Shown: positions 33,850 to 47,800, counted from the first letter of the stretch. The stretch is DNA of 64,000 nt from Takakia lepidozioides (GCA_030704615.1 CM060732.1:12216001-12280000), one strand, 5' to 3'. Numbers and translations are program-made. The notes: generated from the letters alone by a model not told the origin.

Positions 33850-34515
33850 CCTTCCTAATCTCCGAGGCTTGCATGAGTTCAATTTACGCTATTACCCCTG
33901 TTGACGTGTTTATATGGAAAAAGCTTCATGCTGTTTGATGGCAACACTTTCTTGACTAAGAAGCCATCTCCTACCCCACGTCATGAATGGCAATGTTTTG
34001 TACGCTTTCTCCAATCTAATTTCGACCATGCTTTCTGAATTTACTTCAGTCTTACATGGACCTTCACTAATGGCATTGTTTATATGACATGTATACTGTT
34101 TCGAACAAAAGGTACGTGAGGGAAATTCATACCACTTCGAAGCAGTGGATGATGGCCTACTTCATTCAACATCGTTCAAGTTCTTTCACCCCAAATGTCA
34201 TTGCTCTCATCCATTGTACATTCATCCGTATTTTGACGTCCGACATTCATCCTACATTCATCCATTCCACATACCCATTCATCCGTACGGATTTCGTCTC
34301 GCACTACTCTCAAATTTCTATTCGTGTCTTGCGTATGTTGCCCTCAGTACCCTAAACGTTGTCCCCACGGCAATAGGTTCTGCTTTTCCCACGGCTATAG
34401 GTTCCGCTTTCATTCTATGCTCACGCTTAAGAAATGTGCTTACACTTAGAAAATCTGCTCACGCTTAACGAAGTCTGCTCATGCTTAGTCCGCTAAGCGT
34501 GAGCGCGCTCACGTG
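33850..34515. other. No recognisable gene; short repeats of AAGCGTGAGC type
   Basis: AT-rich sequence with poorly ordered short repeats (ctcacgctta, gctaagcgtgagc) near 34410-34510. A similar motif occurs at 58515-58580. No coding pattern. Confidence 0.4.
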
Positions 34516-34518
34516 CTA

Positions 34519-35655
34519 GCTTCCCTCGTTCGATTGATATCATATTAGTCCGGGACCTGTGAGAGAGTGTCTCGAACGTACTGACAAAGTTTGGAAGCAA
34601 ACAAAAATGATTTGGATGGGCAAACATCCGTTCACCCGTTGAATGTATTCTGTTGGATCTGCTATTATTTTGGGACCTGTTGGACTGCGTTTCGCGTGCT
34701 CATGATTTTTTTTCCATTCCATTTTTTAATGGGGCGTGTAATGACTCTATATGCAACGTGCGTGCCAAATTTGGGAGCGAACAAAATTCATTTGGACCCA
34801 AAACCACTGTTTTTTTCCCTGTTTTGCACTCCAAACTTGATTTGTGTTCTACTTCATGCACTCTTCATAGAGAGTTTTGCAATAGTGAGCGAAGAGAACA
34901 CTTTTTTTTTGGGACATTTTTTATTGGTCCAAATTTTGGCAGGGGAGTAACGGTGGGATGCTTGAAGCCGCAGAACAAAATTGAGCCAAAAACAAAATCG
35001 ATACGTGCCAGAAACCCCCAATGAAAGGCAGTGCAAACCTATTTATTGGCTTAAAATTAATTTAAATTCAATTAAATTCTGGAATGGCTTGAGGGGTGAG
35101 CGCGTCGATGGGGAGGCAAATGATTTATTTGTCTGTTGTGTCTCCGCACATGTGTCGCACACATGCGGACAAAAGAGGGGCTTTAACCACATCCGTTCAA
35201 TGGATGCAATAGCCGTGCACGCATTGCAGGATTTATTTTTCGCAATGAACAAAAACAAGATGACAAGTGAACGCCTCATTGGCCCATCAAACGAATTTTG
35301 ATTGATCTCATATTACACTGGGACCTATCAGATGGTACATTGAACACACTGGCCAAATCTCAAAGCAAACGAAAATCATTTGGATAGACAACCATCCGTT
35401 GGCCCATTGAACGAATTTCGATTGATCTCATATTACTCTGGGGCCTCTTATATGGTACATTGAACATACTGGCCAAGTCTCAAAGTGAACCAAAATCATT
35501 TCGATGACCAACCATCCGTTGAGCCATCGAATGAATTTCGATTGATCTCATATTAGTCCGGGACCTGCTACATGGTATGTTGAACATAGTGGCAAAGATT
35601 GAAAGCAAACGAAAATCATTTGGATGGGCAACCATTCAATCGCCCATTGAATAAA
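34519..35655. repeat. 120-bp tandem units plus 650-bp core, copy 2
   Basis: One unit (about 34525-34640) leads into a core (34640-35295) closely similar to 17640-18300, followed by three units starting near 35295, 35412 and 35532. Relative to copy 1 the order is shifted: copy 1 is unit1-unit2-unit3-core, copy 2 is unit3-core-unit1-unit2-unit3. This is what two windows onto one longer tandem repeat, or an element with repeated ends, would look like. Confidence 0.85.
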
Positions 35656-35739
35656 TGGGGTTTCGTGAGACCTGTTACATGGTATGCCTTTTGAAGCTCT
35701 TTTTGTAGTGTCTCATGCTTCGTAATGCGGTGCTTCTCC

Positions 35740-35905
35740 ATGTCTACTTTATCCAATATGTCGATCGGGCAGGGGGATGGCGGGGAAGGGGTGGGTTGGC
35801 GCCGGGGCAAGGGGGCGCCAGGGCGCAGCGACCGCGAGCCGCGCAGGAGCCGGCGATGGGGGTGCAGCTGGGGGGGGGGGGGTGCCACGCAGGCAGGACC
35901 GAAGG
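35740..35905. other. GC-rich patch in AT-rich surroundings
   Basis: About 165 bp of very G-rich sequence (ggcgccggggcaagggggcg and a run of 13-14 G near 35870). Open frames here are Gly/Arg-rich and probably an effect of composition. It could be a relic of a promoter or of inserted organellar or foreign DNA; I cannot tell. Confidence 0.35.
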
Positions 35906-35987
35906 GGTCGCATTAAACTCCCGGGCCTTTTCTAATGTGCGCCCTAAGACAAACACACCAACCATGTCTCAATACAAAAGAGTGCAC

Positions 35988-36300
35988 ATCAGCTGGTAGC
36001 TCAGCTGGTAAGTGCACAGTGTGTCGCCCTGGTGGTTCGGGGCTCTAACCCGTTGCCCTGCCTGGTGCGTGGATCGTTCATGACCGGTTGGTCTGGTGGT
36101 CACGTTTCCCACCTGTGTGCCTAATGGCTTCTCTGGAAGGGGGTTAATTTTCCCCCCTCCTCAAGGGCCTGAATTGTGAGCAGTCGCTCCCAATAATATG
36201 ATACGGTGTAGCCGATAGGCCAGATGCTGGATCAATTTTGGTGCCTTTGGGAAGCTAGGTGAGTGGGTAAAGCTGCCCTCGCGTCTGTCTTGGTCTGAAG
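35988..36300 (+). mobile_element. tRNA-derived SINE-like element
   Basis: The head has an RNA polymerase III box A (TAGCTCAGCTGGTAAGTGC at 35997) and box B-like GGTTCGGGGCTCTAACCC at 36034, spaced as in a tRNA. It does not fold as a whole tRNA. A tRNA-unrelated body follows (ggggttaattttcccccctc ... gtgtagccgataggcc). The 3' end and target duplication are not clear. Confidence 0.55.
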
Positions 36301-36328
36301 TAGAGCTGTGGCACATGCGCGTATGCTT

Positions 36329-36640
36329 TCAGACAGTGTCAGAGTCACGCAGGCCTAGCATCTGCAGGTCGGCCGTCGTCGTTCGCTTTTCTGTAACGAA
36401 GGGCAGGTCCGTATCCTGCGCATGTTGTTCGAGCGTCGGGTATCCCATCCATAGTTGCGGAGTATCTCGGAAGCTGGAAATTTCCATGTGCTGAGAGAGG
36501 CCTTGTGTGTGAAGGCCTTGTGATATTTTGGGATCTGAGTGTGAGCTTCCTTCGTCACTATGGAGTGTGCGGGAAGTGCATTTGATCCAAATAAGCAAAT
36601 GACCATCTCCATTTTTATAAGCCTCATCTGCAGCTTCCAA
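36329..36640 (-). CDS. Possible exon, unknown
   Basis: Open minus-strand frame reading YKNGDGHLLIWIKCTSRTLH and similar. It is downstream of two other possible minus-strand exons (36747-36985 and 37280-37735) and could belong to the same gene. No domain recognised. Confidence 0.2.
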   Translation of the reverse strand: MEAADEAYKNGDGHLLIWIKCTSRTLHSDEGSSHSDPKISQGLHTQGLSQHMEISSFRDTPQLWMGYPTLEQHAQDTDLPFVTEKRTTTADLQMLGLRDSDTV

Positions 36641-36746
36641 TTTTGATGGTCATTTGGTTTTTAAAGTATTTATATACGCATGTGTGGATATGTTCCAGAT
36701 GGAGAATATCAACATTGGAAAAATAATAATTTGGTGAAGCACCTCA

Positions 36747-37735
36747 TTACGAAGCAAAATACATTACAGAAGACCTCAGCATGTTGAACATCTGGATGAA
36801 GAATTCAAGAACTCGCACCATCAGTTGCGCTCCTGCAGCAACACCGGTCCCCCGAGTAAATAAAGTTCCGTTGTAAATAATAAATTGCATACGCTCGAAC
36901 CTCACAGATGTCATGTCAACAAAATTGGCCGTGTATTGTGTCACTGTTTGTAACTTGGAATGTTTCAATGTTTCTGACAGGGTACTGAGAAAATGATATA
37001 TTGGTTCCGTACGAGTTAGACAACAAACGTTCCATATCTCATTCAAATGGCGACACTACCATGAGTGGCATGGATAAAAAACTAATAGGGTACATGCGAC
37101 CTCCGGACGTTCAAGTAGACCATTCGCTGGACCTAGTATCAAACGTTCGGACTTCGGAGGTCGCATGTGCCCCTATTAGTTTCCGATCCATGCCTCTCAT
37201 GGTAGTGTCGCACATCCGACTGAGATGTGAGACGTTTGTTGTTTAACTCCTACAGAACTAATACATCGTTTTCTCAGCCACCCTAGCAAAAATGTTGGCT
37301 TCTCAACATCCTTACCACCAAACTCCATCACACGAATGACCTCCTTACTTTCTGTCTCAGTCAAATGCCATTGAGATTCATCATCTTTCACAACAATTCT
37401 CTTCATTTCAGCAACGGTTACCGGCACATACTCATCCTTATCAGCTACATCTGTGTAGATGTAATACTTGGTCAGTTCCTTCACTTTCTTATCTAGAAGC
37501 TCATGCTTCTGGACAGTAGCTACAAATTCGGAGTAAGAAGTGGCTCGGTTCACCTCATCTGTGACAGAAGTGTCGACGTCAGGTGAGGTGAAGAGGTCCC
37601 CGAGTTGATTGCCAGCCTTTTGGGTTTCTACGTACTGCTGCTTCAGCCAGGCAAGGGCCTTCAAGGTGACAGGACGCGGCTCCCTTTCATCATATCCTTC
37701 TCCTCTCGCTAAGGTCCACAAGCTGCTCAGCAATG
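36747..37735 (-). CDS. Possible gene of unknown function, split by a foldback element
   Basis: Minus-strand frame 37735-37280 reads like a real exon: TLKALAWLKQQYVETQKAGN, VNRATSYSEFVATVQKHELL, YYIYTDVADKDEYVPVTVAE and ETESKEVIRVMEFGGKDVEK, a charged, mostly helical protein without a family I know. A second frame at 36985-36747 (VDMTSVRFERMQFIIYNGTL) could be the next exon. Between them lies the foldback element at 36979-37282, and the open frame runs into its right arm. Splice sites were not fixed. It might also be a transposon gene. Confidence 0.35.
36979..37282. mobile_element. Foldback (MITE-like) element, about 300 bp
   Basis: The left arm 36981-37118 (from ctgagaaaatgatatattgg to catgcgacctccggacgttc) is the diverged reverse complement of the right arm 37147-37280. 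The centre is about 30 bp. Arms of about 135 bp with a few mismatches give a long hairpin. No ORF. Outer flanks share GGGT next to CTGAGAAAA; a target duplication is not certain. Confidence 0.7.
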
Positions 37736-37739
37736 AGTG

Positions 37740-40700
37740 TTACCAAATTCGAGAGAAGGGAGAAATTAAATGAAATGGTGCTTTATAACATCCGCAAAAA
37801 GCTCATAGAGCTTATGGGACAAAATGGAAGAAAACATGAGAGAGGAAACAGAAAAAAACCCCAGAGCCAGAGATAAAAACTATTGTTCGAGTGATTGTTT
37901 GAGTGCCTCATGCAGGTTCGAGAGAAAGACAAAAACATATTTCAAAAATCAAAACAGGAACTGAATCTTACAGGTTAAGAGAGAGCTCAAGCCTCGGGCC
38001 ACTAGTAAACTCTTGAGGTGACGGGTTCATGTACTCACCTGCAGAATTCCTCGGGACCAAGCTTGGGCTTTTGAGCCTTGAATCAGAGCTCGCCATTCTG
38101 TGGACAGATAACAAAGCTACTATGCTCCTCTGGAGGCGGCGCAATGCTGTTCTGATTGCAAGACGTGGGAAATGGTGGGCAAAGAACATACTGATGGTAT
38201 TAGAGTTCTAAGTTATATTGTCCAGAGGGAGTACTATATAGGTACTATATTCCCATCATTGATTGGACGATTGGACCCCTACTAAGCCAGAAAGTACTAG
38301 GGACAATCATTCAAGTACTCGGACAATCAAATACTCGGGAATATGTTCTCATACTTGGATGAGAGTATGAGAAAGTCTGGACTAGAATAACCATCAACAT
38401 CCAGAGGTCTAATAACAAGTATGTACACATGAATGCAATTTGATTTAGAAGCCATTTAAAATCATTTTACAACTAATTTCAGGGTGGTACAACATATGAT
38501 ACAACATGCACCAGAATCTTGAATTCCACCCAAAATTTCTGAGTAGTTTATACATTCACTATGAGTTCTTTCCGAACTTTGCTTTCAAGTACATGATGCT
38601 AGTTGCAAATTCGATTGAACTGTCTGGGCGTACTCAGGATGAAGAATTTGAAAGAATCATAGCTTGTTAGTCCCCCTTCCCTGTCCGCCTTCACTCTCTC
38701 ACATCATATGTACTAATTCAGACCATACATCTTAGCAATGTCAGCAGATATCTTCAGTTGAATCTGCCTAGGATCTGCAGAATTCAGCAATCTACGCCCC
38801 GCTCACGATTGACTCGCAACCTCACAGCCTATGCATATAATAATTTCTCAGGATCGAATGGAGGATAGGTCTTCCTGGCAATCTTGTAATCCATCTCATT
38901 CATCTATGCTTTCATTTTTGGAGGGAGAGGATTTTGCGACATATCCTGGAGCCTATCTAGCAGGCTCCCATGTAGAGTGGCCTCTCACTCTCATGATATG
39001 GTCCTTCTGAAAATCGAGTTTGACTGACGCTTATTAATCTCATAGGATGAATGATCAGTTTCGAGAAGCTTTTCCAAGGGCTACGATCGTTGGGAAAACA
39101 CCAAGGAGGAGTAGTGCATACCCATGTGCACGGCTTTATAAAATAGAATCTGAGTTCGAACGATTTCATTCTCATATCGTGCTCATCTGTGTCGGCTGTT
39201 TTATAAGTCATGTGTAGCTTGCTGTCTTGTTAGACATTCCGCGTCCTTAACTATAGGGACTGAAAGAGCTTAGTTTACCTGCATGATGCACTCCGACATT
39301 TGGGTTTAATTATCTTTTCTGCTTCTATTGTATAGCTCTACTGTGTCCCGCGGGCGTTGTGGCCCTCCTGTGGGTGCAATGCACTTCTTTCTTGCATTGA
39401 CAAAGGTTTAGAGTTCAAGTTGCCTCGTGGGAGATGTGCTTTGATTTTGCCGCATTTTGCTATAGGGACACAACACGGAAGCACATGAGGAGCCGGTGGC
39501 ACCTACAGATTTGATTCATTCGGAGCTGGTTTTTGACTTGACATGCATCAATGTTGAGGGGCGATCGGTGGTGCTCACTCCTTGTGGTGCAGGTGCTATG
39601 GAGGCTTCTGTTTCATAGGAGTCTTCTCTTAGCCTTAGACAGATTTTCATTTTCAGATTGTAATATTCTTCCATAGTTGTTTTGTAGTCTAGTTTTTAGG
39701 CTTAGCATGAAGTTCCAACTTGTCCACACGCGTAAGGTTTTCCTTTGCATGGGTTTTGTCCCACTGGGTTTTCCCATGAAAGGTTTTTCACCCTGCGACG
39801 TTGGGGAACTTCATGACGGGGTAAGATCCTTATATTTTACCTCGCGAAGCTCGAATTTTAAAGGGGGGGGGAGCCTTCACATATGTGATGGCGCATGTTC
39901 TCCTGGCCTGACTTTCGGCTTATTCATTACTGTTTGACAGGTTCATCCCATGCCATTAGTATTTATGGCGGGAGGCCATTATACAGCCTGACCCATACTT
40001 GTTTGAGGTTATCCTAGGGCTTTATGGCTGTATCTGGACCCTTCATTGATCTACAGGCCAGATCTGTTTGTAATCTGGGCACCCCGTGGCATGCTGCCAT
40101 GTGGGGGTATTGCCTCACTCCCTAGGCTTTGGGTATAAGCTTGTTCCTGACCTTGAATCAGGGCCCTTCTTCTCGTATGTACACCCTGATGTACGGGCTT
40201 CTGGATGTGCTATGTGAGCTTTGGATGTGTGTATGTTGGCTCTGCATATGTTGTACGTGGGATCCTCTACATGTTCATCTCCCCTCTCATGCTGTAAAGC
40301 CCGCTCTTTCCGAGCTCTTACACCCCTAGTTTAACGTGCCCTTGTGAGGACGGGAGAATCTCATTCAAGCACAAAATAAGCCTTCACAGAACTCCGTTCA
40401 ATGTTCACAAAAAGGGGTGGGTCATCCCCATGGTATATTCGAGCAGATTTTTAAAAAATGATTTTTTGAAGTGGTTCGATCTTTTCGGACAGCTTAAGAA
40501 AAGACAACGATGACGTGGCTGACGACGTGGCACTATGGCATCCCATTCGTACTCTTCACTAAAACTAGTCTCCCACTTTTCAGTCATCTCTATCAAAACT
40601 TATGACAAGGAGGTCTACATAGAGCCAAAAAAGATTTGGAGGTAACTTGAAAGTGGATCTACTGTTCACTGGACACTCGACAGATCCATCCCCAGTTATT

Positions 40701-41851
40701 GATCTACAGCCATCTGAAAGTGTCATTACACAGTCTCTATCCTCTTCCCTCAAGTAGAGTATATTGAAAACAAGGAACAAAACAAAATACAAATTCCCAA
40801 ATTTGGTTTCCTGGATGACAATCATGCTATACACAAAAGATCTCTGCAGGCCTAAGATAACTTCTCTCTTTCTCTCTCTCTCCAACAAGGAGCAGGGAAC
40901 AAGGTTGCAGCAACAACAGTCTAAGAAATCATTCTCTCTCGCATTCAACTCGTCAGATATAAAGCTTGGTGACACCACTGAAGGAAACTTTCCAGGGATG
41001 GTAGCTAACCTGATCCTACTCTCTTTCTTGCTACTTGATGAAAATGAGTCCATATAAGTCACAGGTTCAGGCAAGCGAAATGTGGCAAAGATGTCTCTCA
41101 AGCATACCCTTCCAACAGTTAATGACATGGGATAACAACAGTGGACAACTTCCATTCCACAACGCACATGGAACAACGATTCTATGATGATTTACAGTCT
41201 TGCGCACACCACCAGACATTGGTGAAAGACGAACCAAATGATTCTAAAATCATGGCCGAAGCCCGCCAGGCACAAAACGTGCGCGCCCCAAAGGCATCAA
41301 GATTCCCTCAGACCCAAGGTTTCTTGTAGAGTTACATAGTGTACCACTTGACCAAAACTGTCCATGTTAACAAATAAATCTCTCTCATCGGCTTTCGCAC
41401 AGGAGAGATTCCTCCCCCTGAAAATCCAGGGCAATCAGTGAGAAACTTAAAACATCTCACCAACAGATACCACTTGGCAGAACTCTTACCATAAGTGACT
41501 CAATAATTTTAACCGAGAAAGCCAGCTGACCCTCAAGGGAATGCACTTGCTTCCCCTGCGATTCGCAATTTCTAAGGTGAATGGTTAAATGGGGCTGACT
41601 GAGCAAGAGGACGGACAAAAACAATTTGAGACCTAAAGATCAAGTCCTTGGCTTGAGCTACAGTCTAATCGAAACTTGGCCTACAAAGTACAACAGCGAG
41701 AAGAGTACCTAAGTTCATGCTTCTCAAGCGAACAATAACTTCTGGCCAAGTGAGAATGGAGCTTGGATCCAACGAATTTTACTGGAGTAAACACAGCCTG
41801 CACTGGTCACCCCATCCCTTTCTCAATGTCTACCAAGAGTGGGAGGGATGC
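37740..41851. other. No recognisable gene; 3' region of the SEUSS-like gene and transposon relics
   Basis: About 4 kb without a convincing coding frame. 39340-40330 has Pro/Phe-rich frames and text such as ggttttgtcccactgggttt of the kind often met in plant LTRs, but no LTR pair was found. The part next to 41852 probably contains the 3' untranslated region of the minus-strand SEUSS-like gene. Confidence 0.4.
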
Positions 41852-44800
41852 TCAGGGAGTCTTCCAGTTAAATTGAAGTCCACCATACCCACTGGCTGCA
41901 CCAAGGCTGCCAAGCATGCTGCTCCCACCAAGGTCATGTAGTGACTGGTGAGTTGGGTCTTGTAACTGCAGATTCTGCTGCTGAGCCATTGCAGTTAGGT
42001 TGAGCCTCCCACTGAGCCCACTTATTGCACCCATGTTCCCTCCGCCCATGTTCCCTCCCATCACACTAAGACTACCACCCATGCTTCTAAGACTATGGTT
42101 TCCAAGGCCTGAAAGTGTTGTGTTGCCACCGGGCCCACCCATTGCGTTGGTCAAAACCCCTGCCAATCCCCCGAGGCTACTATTATTGACGCCCAGGTGG
42201 TTACTTACAACTCCATTACTAACCCCCCCTAAGTTACCTGTTCCAGTACCATGGGAAACCCCTGTCCTGCCTAGGGCATTCATGGAGGTGCCAAGTCCTG
42301 TATTGATCCCATGGTTTCCGCCTGTGCTGCTGGCCCCAAGCCCTTGTTGGAATGATCCACCCCCATTCAGCTGCTGGGTCATCATCATCTCTTGCAAGAG
42401 GTGGTGTACAGCATTCTGTGTTTCCGCATGCTGTTGACTTGCCTGAGCTGACTGGAGAGATGACTGTTGCTGCTGCATCAGGCTAGCAGCCCCAACGCCC
42501 TCCAGTGAGTTTTGCTGTATGGAGTTTGGAAGCAGGTTGTGGTTTGATGTTGGACCAGCTCCCCCTCCAGACATGGAAGCAAGAGAATTTTGCAGCGATG
42601 ACAGAGAGTTGGTTGGAGAGGCCTGCAGTGACCCTGAGAGAGATCCACCCCCCACTGAAGGCTGCTGCTGCTGTGCATGAAGGGCCCCTGCTAGAGAATT
42701 GGACATACTTCCTTGGTGGGGGCTTTGTAACGGGTTTTGTAATGAGTTCTGTAGTGAATTCTGTAACGATGCCAAGGAATTTTGGTGGAGGAATGAACTC
42801 AGGGGGTTGGCGTTGTTGTTGAGAGAACTGGTGAGGCTGTTTCCCATATGATTTCCCACATTCAGCTGTTGCTGCAGGCTACTCAAGGCATTGTTAGCAT
42901 TTGAGTCAGAGACCAGAGACTGCAGGTCCAGTTGATCTTGCTGTTGCTGCAGTGCTTGGTTCCCTAGTGTGCCAGACATCAACGAGTTTTGTCGTGGGAA
43001 GCTATGTAAGCTGTCTGCATGCCAATCCCAGCTCCAATTGTCAGGGAAGGAAGAGAGAATGAAAAGAAGAGCTTTACGTACATCCACAGGCCAAAAGCCT
43101 AAGTGCCTCATGCAGTTAAGCTGCTAGACACTTCAGATCCTAAAAGGAAACGATTTACTCCAAGATTTCTTGTGGTCCACAACCTGAGGTGTGGGAAAGA
43201 GAAATTTGATCTCGCATAATATCAGTAGAATGGCCACACTACAAAGAGAAATAGCTGACAAAATTCTCTACCCCATGAAGTCATGCAACGAGCCTGTAAA
43301 CAGCATATGCCACAGATTATGATCTTCCAAAAAGGGCTGATGATGTTATTCGACCATCACAGGGAGAAACTGCTGCCTCTTTGAAAAGGTAAGTCTTTAA
43401 CCCTTGTTTTTTGCAGAGCCAATACTGTCTAAAAGTGGATTTTATGGAATGTCATGTACCCACAGCTAATCAAAGCATTTCAATGCACTGGAGCATGTGA
43501 TAAAATTAGGCTTCACACTCCAGTCTATGTACAATTATCAGCCACCCCTCCTCTCTGTCTGTCCACATATCAAAATCCACTTGTGCAGGTATAGGGAAAA
43601 CATACCAATGGGTCCCATATTGTTTTCACGGCTGAAATCTATCAGATCTTTCATACTGTTGACCACTTCTGATATCTGCACATGAAGCGAAGGGTCAACC
43701 AGTCCCCTGTTGGATCACACTCAAGGCAAGGATAGACAATATTAATAATCCTAGAAATGAAACAAATCATTCACCTATTTCTATTCACTTGCTGCCACTC
43801 AATTTCATGTGTATACAATGTGGGGATGGGGCTAGCCTGTGCACTTACACAGAAGAGATTTTAGGAACACTGCAGTTATTTCTTGCATCAATTTGAAGCC
43901 AAGTCAGCAGATGTACGACAAAGGTGATAACATTGGGCTTCCAGCAAATTTCTGTCAACTTTGATTGCAAATATGTGACATGTGTACCTGCAGACAGCGA
44001 ACATAACGCTTGGTATAGCCCAAGTCATTAACTGTGGGGACCTCCAAGTTTCTTGCAAGTTGCCGGGCACTTGTTACAAACCTGCATCCACAGGGCCTCA
44101 ATCTGTAAGTTAGATTGTACTGCAAGCAAGCGTGTTTCTCCAGTCCCTCTTGTGCTCAGATGCCTTGCAGCCTGACTGGAAGTGGTGGTGTTACTGTAGG
44201 GATGATCGGTCACATCAAATTACTAACCACTATGGTGTCTACCAATCCTAAGTAAAGATCACACCAATGCTTGTGCAGGAGCTATGACAGTTCCATACTA
44301 GACAGTCAACACCTTGGAGGAAGGTGTCATGTAACCAAAGGCCACAGCAGCTTATCAAGGCAAAGCATCACAGTTTATGGGGTACAGCCGTCACTGGCTT
44401 TGTTTGGGCACTTACAGATGGCAATTGGTTTGCATTTCTTGAAGTGAAAGGCTCGCCCCTCCATTCTGGGTTGCAGATGTTTGGTACTTCTGTGCAATTG
44501 CTGCCAATTGTGTCACCTAGCCACCGCCAAAACGCAAAAATGTATGAAGGGAATCAACATCACAGATTGCTGTTTGCCAACAATGAAATAGCAGCAATGT
44601 CAGTCCTGAGTGCTTCAATCTTGGTGATGGCGAGTGAGAAAGTGCTGGCCTCCTAGTCCTGTGGTCATCATAAGCTAACCATCACAGTAGCATATGGGTG
44701 TTGTAACAAGTCCTCTCTACATAATGAGAATGATAGATTCCTGTTTGAGAAAGAGCCCGTACCCGACATGAGTAACATATACATGCTACAATGTGTCCCT

Positions 44801-47800
44801 AAGGTATTACAAATTTACTGACTGAGAATTTGAAGAAGCAGTACTGCATTGGCCAAACCTGAGAATTAAGAATTGACTTCAAAGTTTACAATTTCACCAG
44901 ATACATTTTCTAAGTACATGTAGAGAGAGAGCCAGAGTAATCTGGACGACTGCGGTTTCTATGAGCTGTTTATATGACCAGACATAGGAAAGGATTTTTC
45001 AGTCAAATTATATATATGCACCTGTGGAACAATCAACCTTCTTGGAAGAAGCTCCTCATGACTTCGTGCACAGAATTCCCATGACAGAATCTGCTCAATA
45101 TCCCCCCCCAACACTTTACATGTGAGATCGATATCTCACTGAATATGCATTATCAATACACAACAACAAATGACTGAATGGTTGAGCAATCTTTAACAGT
45201 GTCCAAACATTACCAGCAGAGTAGAAAGATGTGGTACCTACTTTAAGATCAGAAGAGAAAATGATGCGTAATTGGCCATCACGGACAACGCGCAACTGCT
45301 CAAACACGCTCTCTTGGATGGCCTTGCCGTACTCCAACACCAAATGCCCAGAACTCAGCCGATACTCATTAGGCAGGTCCACAAACAAAAGCTCCTCTAG
45401 AATCCCACTATCGTATTTAATCTTGCACAACCTTGGCAGAACTTCCACAGTTGTCTCTGCCAACACAGCAACATTTCATTAATTCAATGACCCTCAATTT
45501 GAAAAACATTTTGCCATCACATCATGCAAATTCCATCCAGATAGATGGATCTGATCCACTGTCATTATGCTGAAGTGACGATACTTCGCATCATCGGAGT
45601 TCCCATACTTCTTCTCAACCCTGACAGAGAGAGAAGGTAATCATCCATTTGACATCATCCATGATAATCTTATTGACTCGTATGCTTGGTTGAATTCATC
45701 TTGTGAAGGCCTTTCTTTAGGCACGGCAGTACCAACTATCTGATTATATACACCAGTGCTCCACTACGCCCCTGAGCCGGTGTTGTTGTGTCTTGTCACC
45801 TACGAGGACTTGAAACAGTTGGCAAATTCAGGATCAGACCCATGCATCAAGATCCATGACCCTGAACAGGTGTCGCTGGTTATGTCAATTACGAGGACTT
45901 GGAACGGCCGGCAAATCCAGGCGACGACCCTTCCCATAACCTTTAGAAACTCAAACTGGAGAATTGTCAAGGATGACATGTCTACTCCATCAACTCCAAA
46001 TGCAGTTACCGAGTCAGATACCCACAACCCTAGTTGGACAGAGCAAGCATACCCAAAACTGGGAAGAGAGATGGGAATAGTCTTACCAAAACCTCGACTG
46101 GGCTTCGATCCACAGATTTCACAGTGCCAAACGTCCTGCCCAATCCAAGCACTTTTATCATTTAGCAAAAGGACAAAGACAGCATCAGCTAATAGAACAT
46201 TCATCAGGCCACTAACATCTAAGAGAGACATGTGCCAAGTAATGCAACGGCTTCTGCCCCATACAGAACACATTGATCTTAAATCATAAGCGCAATGTTC
46301 AGATGTGAAAGGACAAGAGGAAATCCCAGGGTGAAAGCAAGAGCAACCTGGGGAAAGACACCAGTGGGCTGACGACCACCACTCCCATACAGAGACACAC
46401 ACCAACGCTTCTTGGCACGTGGTGCAAAATACTCAGCTACAAACTTCCGCCAAAATGTTATGTTGTTGTCCTGTACAATCACCGATTGCAATGATCCAAG
46501 CAGAGACATTAACAAACATGCTGACCTCACTTGCAGAGTGGTCTCTACCTTGAGACGAAGGATTGCGAAAGGGAGAATACTTTCAGATGAAGACATTGGT
46601 GAATCAGGGTTTTAGACGTGGTTTCCTCACCCCTCCAGATTCCTGGTCAGTGTTTTTCATCTATCTTACACATCCATTTTTGTAATAGATTGTTTTACAA
46701 CCCCAAATGGCCAATGATCCAAGGAGGGGAAACTAACCGGAGGCCGATGCCGTTGGTGATACATGTACTGCATTAGCCGTCGAGAACAAACCCCAGCCTC
46801 AAACGCCGGCTGCTTTGCCTGACCTGCTTCAAGTTGAACAAGTAAGGAGTTTCAGAGTGGAAGCTAGTTACAGGGCAGCACAAGTGAAGTCTGCAAACAC
46901 AGTTAGGCATCCAATAGGTTTGTATGCTCATAATCAGTTTAAATTTCTGCGAGGAGGCAAACCACTGGAAGACTAACATAAAAAAGAATTGCAGTGCTCT
47001 ATAGTGATATGGAGAGCATAAAGGGACCAAGTGGGAAGCTGGTAGAGACGCAGTGGGAAGAAATAGGGTCAGAAACAGGAGAACAGGGGGAGGGAGAGAC
47101 ATAGTAGAAAATGTCCGGATAGGCAGAGGAGATGGTGATGTCCTCATTAAATTTTCTTGCATACCCTTGTAGACAGACCCCGTCCCCACCTTGGACATAG
47201 TGGCAGAACAGGAAAACCCGGGCGGCTGGGCAGATTTTCTCTAAAAACCCTAAGATTGCATGCTACAAGTTCGGAGACACTCTCATCACCATTTCAAACA
47301 TAGGTGTCCTTGCAAGCTGGGTTACCTTACAGGTGATGTAGCTCAGAGTACAAATATGCCTAATTCTTTGGTTTTCTATTCAAGCAACATTTCCTGCGTG
47401 ACATTAATAGGCACGGCTTCCAATTCCTCCATGAAAGACAGAGGTCTCACCAGCACTCTGCATGAGGCTGGCATGCTGTTGTTGCTGGTGCTGGTGCTGG
47501 TGATGCTGAAGCTGAAGGGGTCCTCTTTGGAGATGGTGCGATTGAAGGAGCTGCTGTTGCTGTTGCTGCTGCTGCTGTAGCAGGCGCTGCTGTTGTAGTA
47601 GGGTGAGCTGAGCTTGCACTTGCTGTGTGTGCTGTCTTTGCTGCAACTGAAGCATTTCTTGTCTTTGAAGTTGCGGTGAGAGACTTACACTATCGTGTCT
47701 CTGGAGAGCATGCTGAACCACCTGTTGCATTCTAGCATCATGTTTAGATCACTTGCTGCCCTTATAGACTCATTTGACAAGAGAGACAGGCAGGACAAAA

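Noticed and set aside
35740-35905. Gly/Arg-rich protein or CpG-island promoter
   Set aside because: Frames are an effect of G-rich composition and no gene starts nearby.
39340-40330. LTR retrotransposon
   Set aside because: Text resembles plant LTR sequence, but no second LTR, primer-binding site or coding domain was found.
42000-42437. Pro/Leu-rich plus-strand frame
   Set aside because: It is the reverse side of the low-complexity last exon of the SEUSS-like gene.
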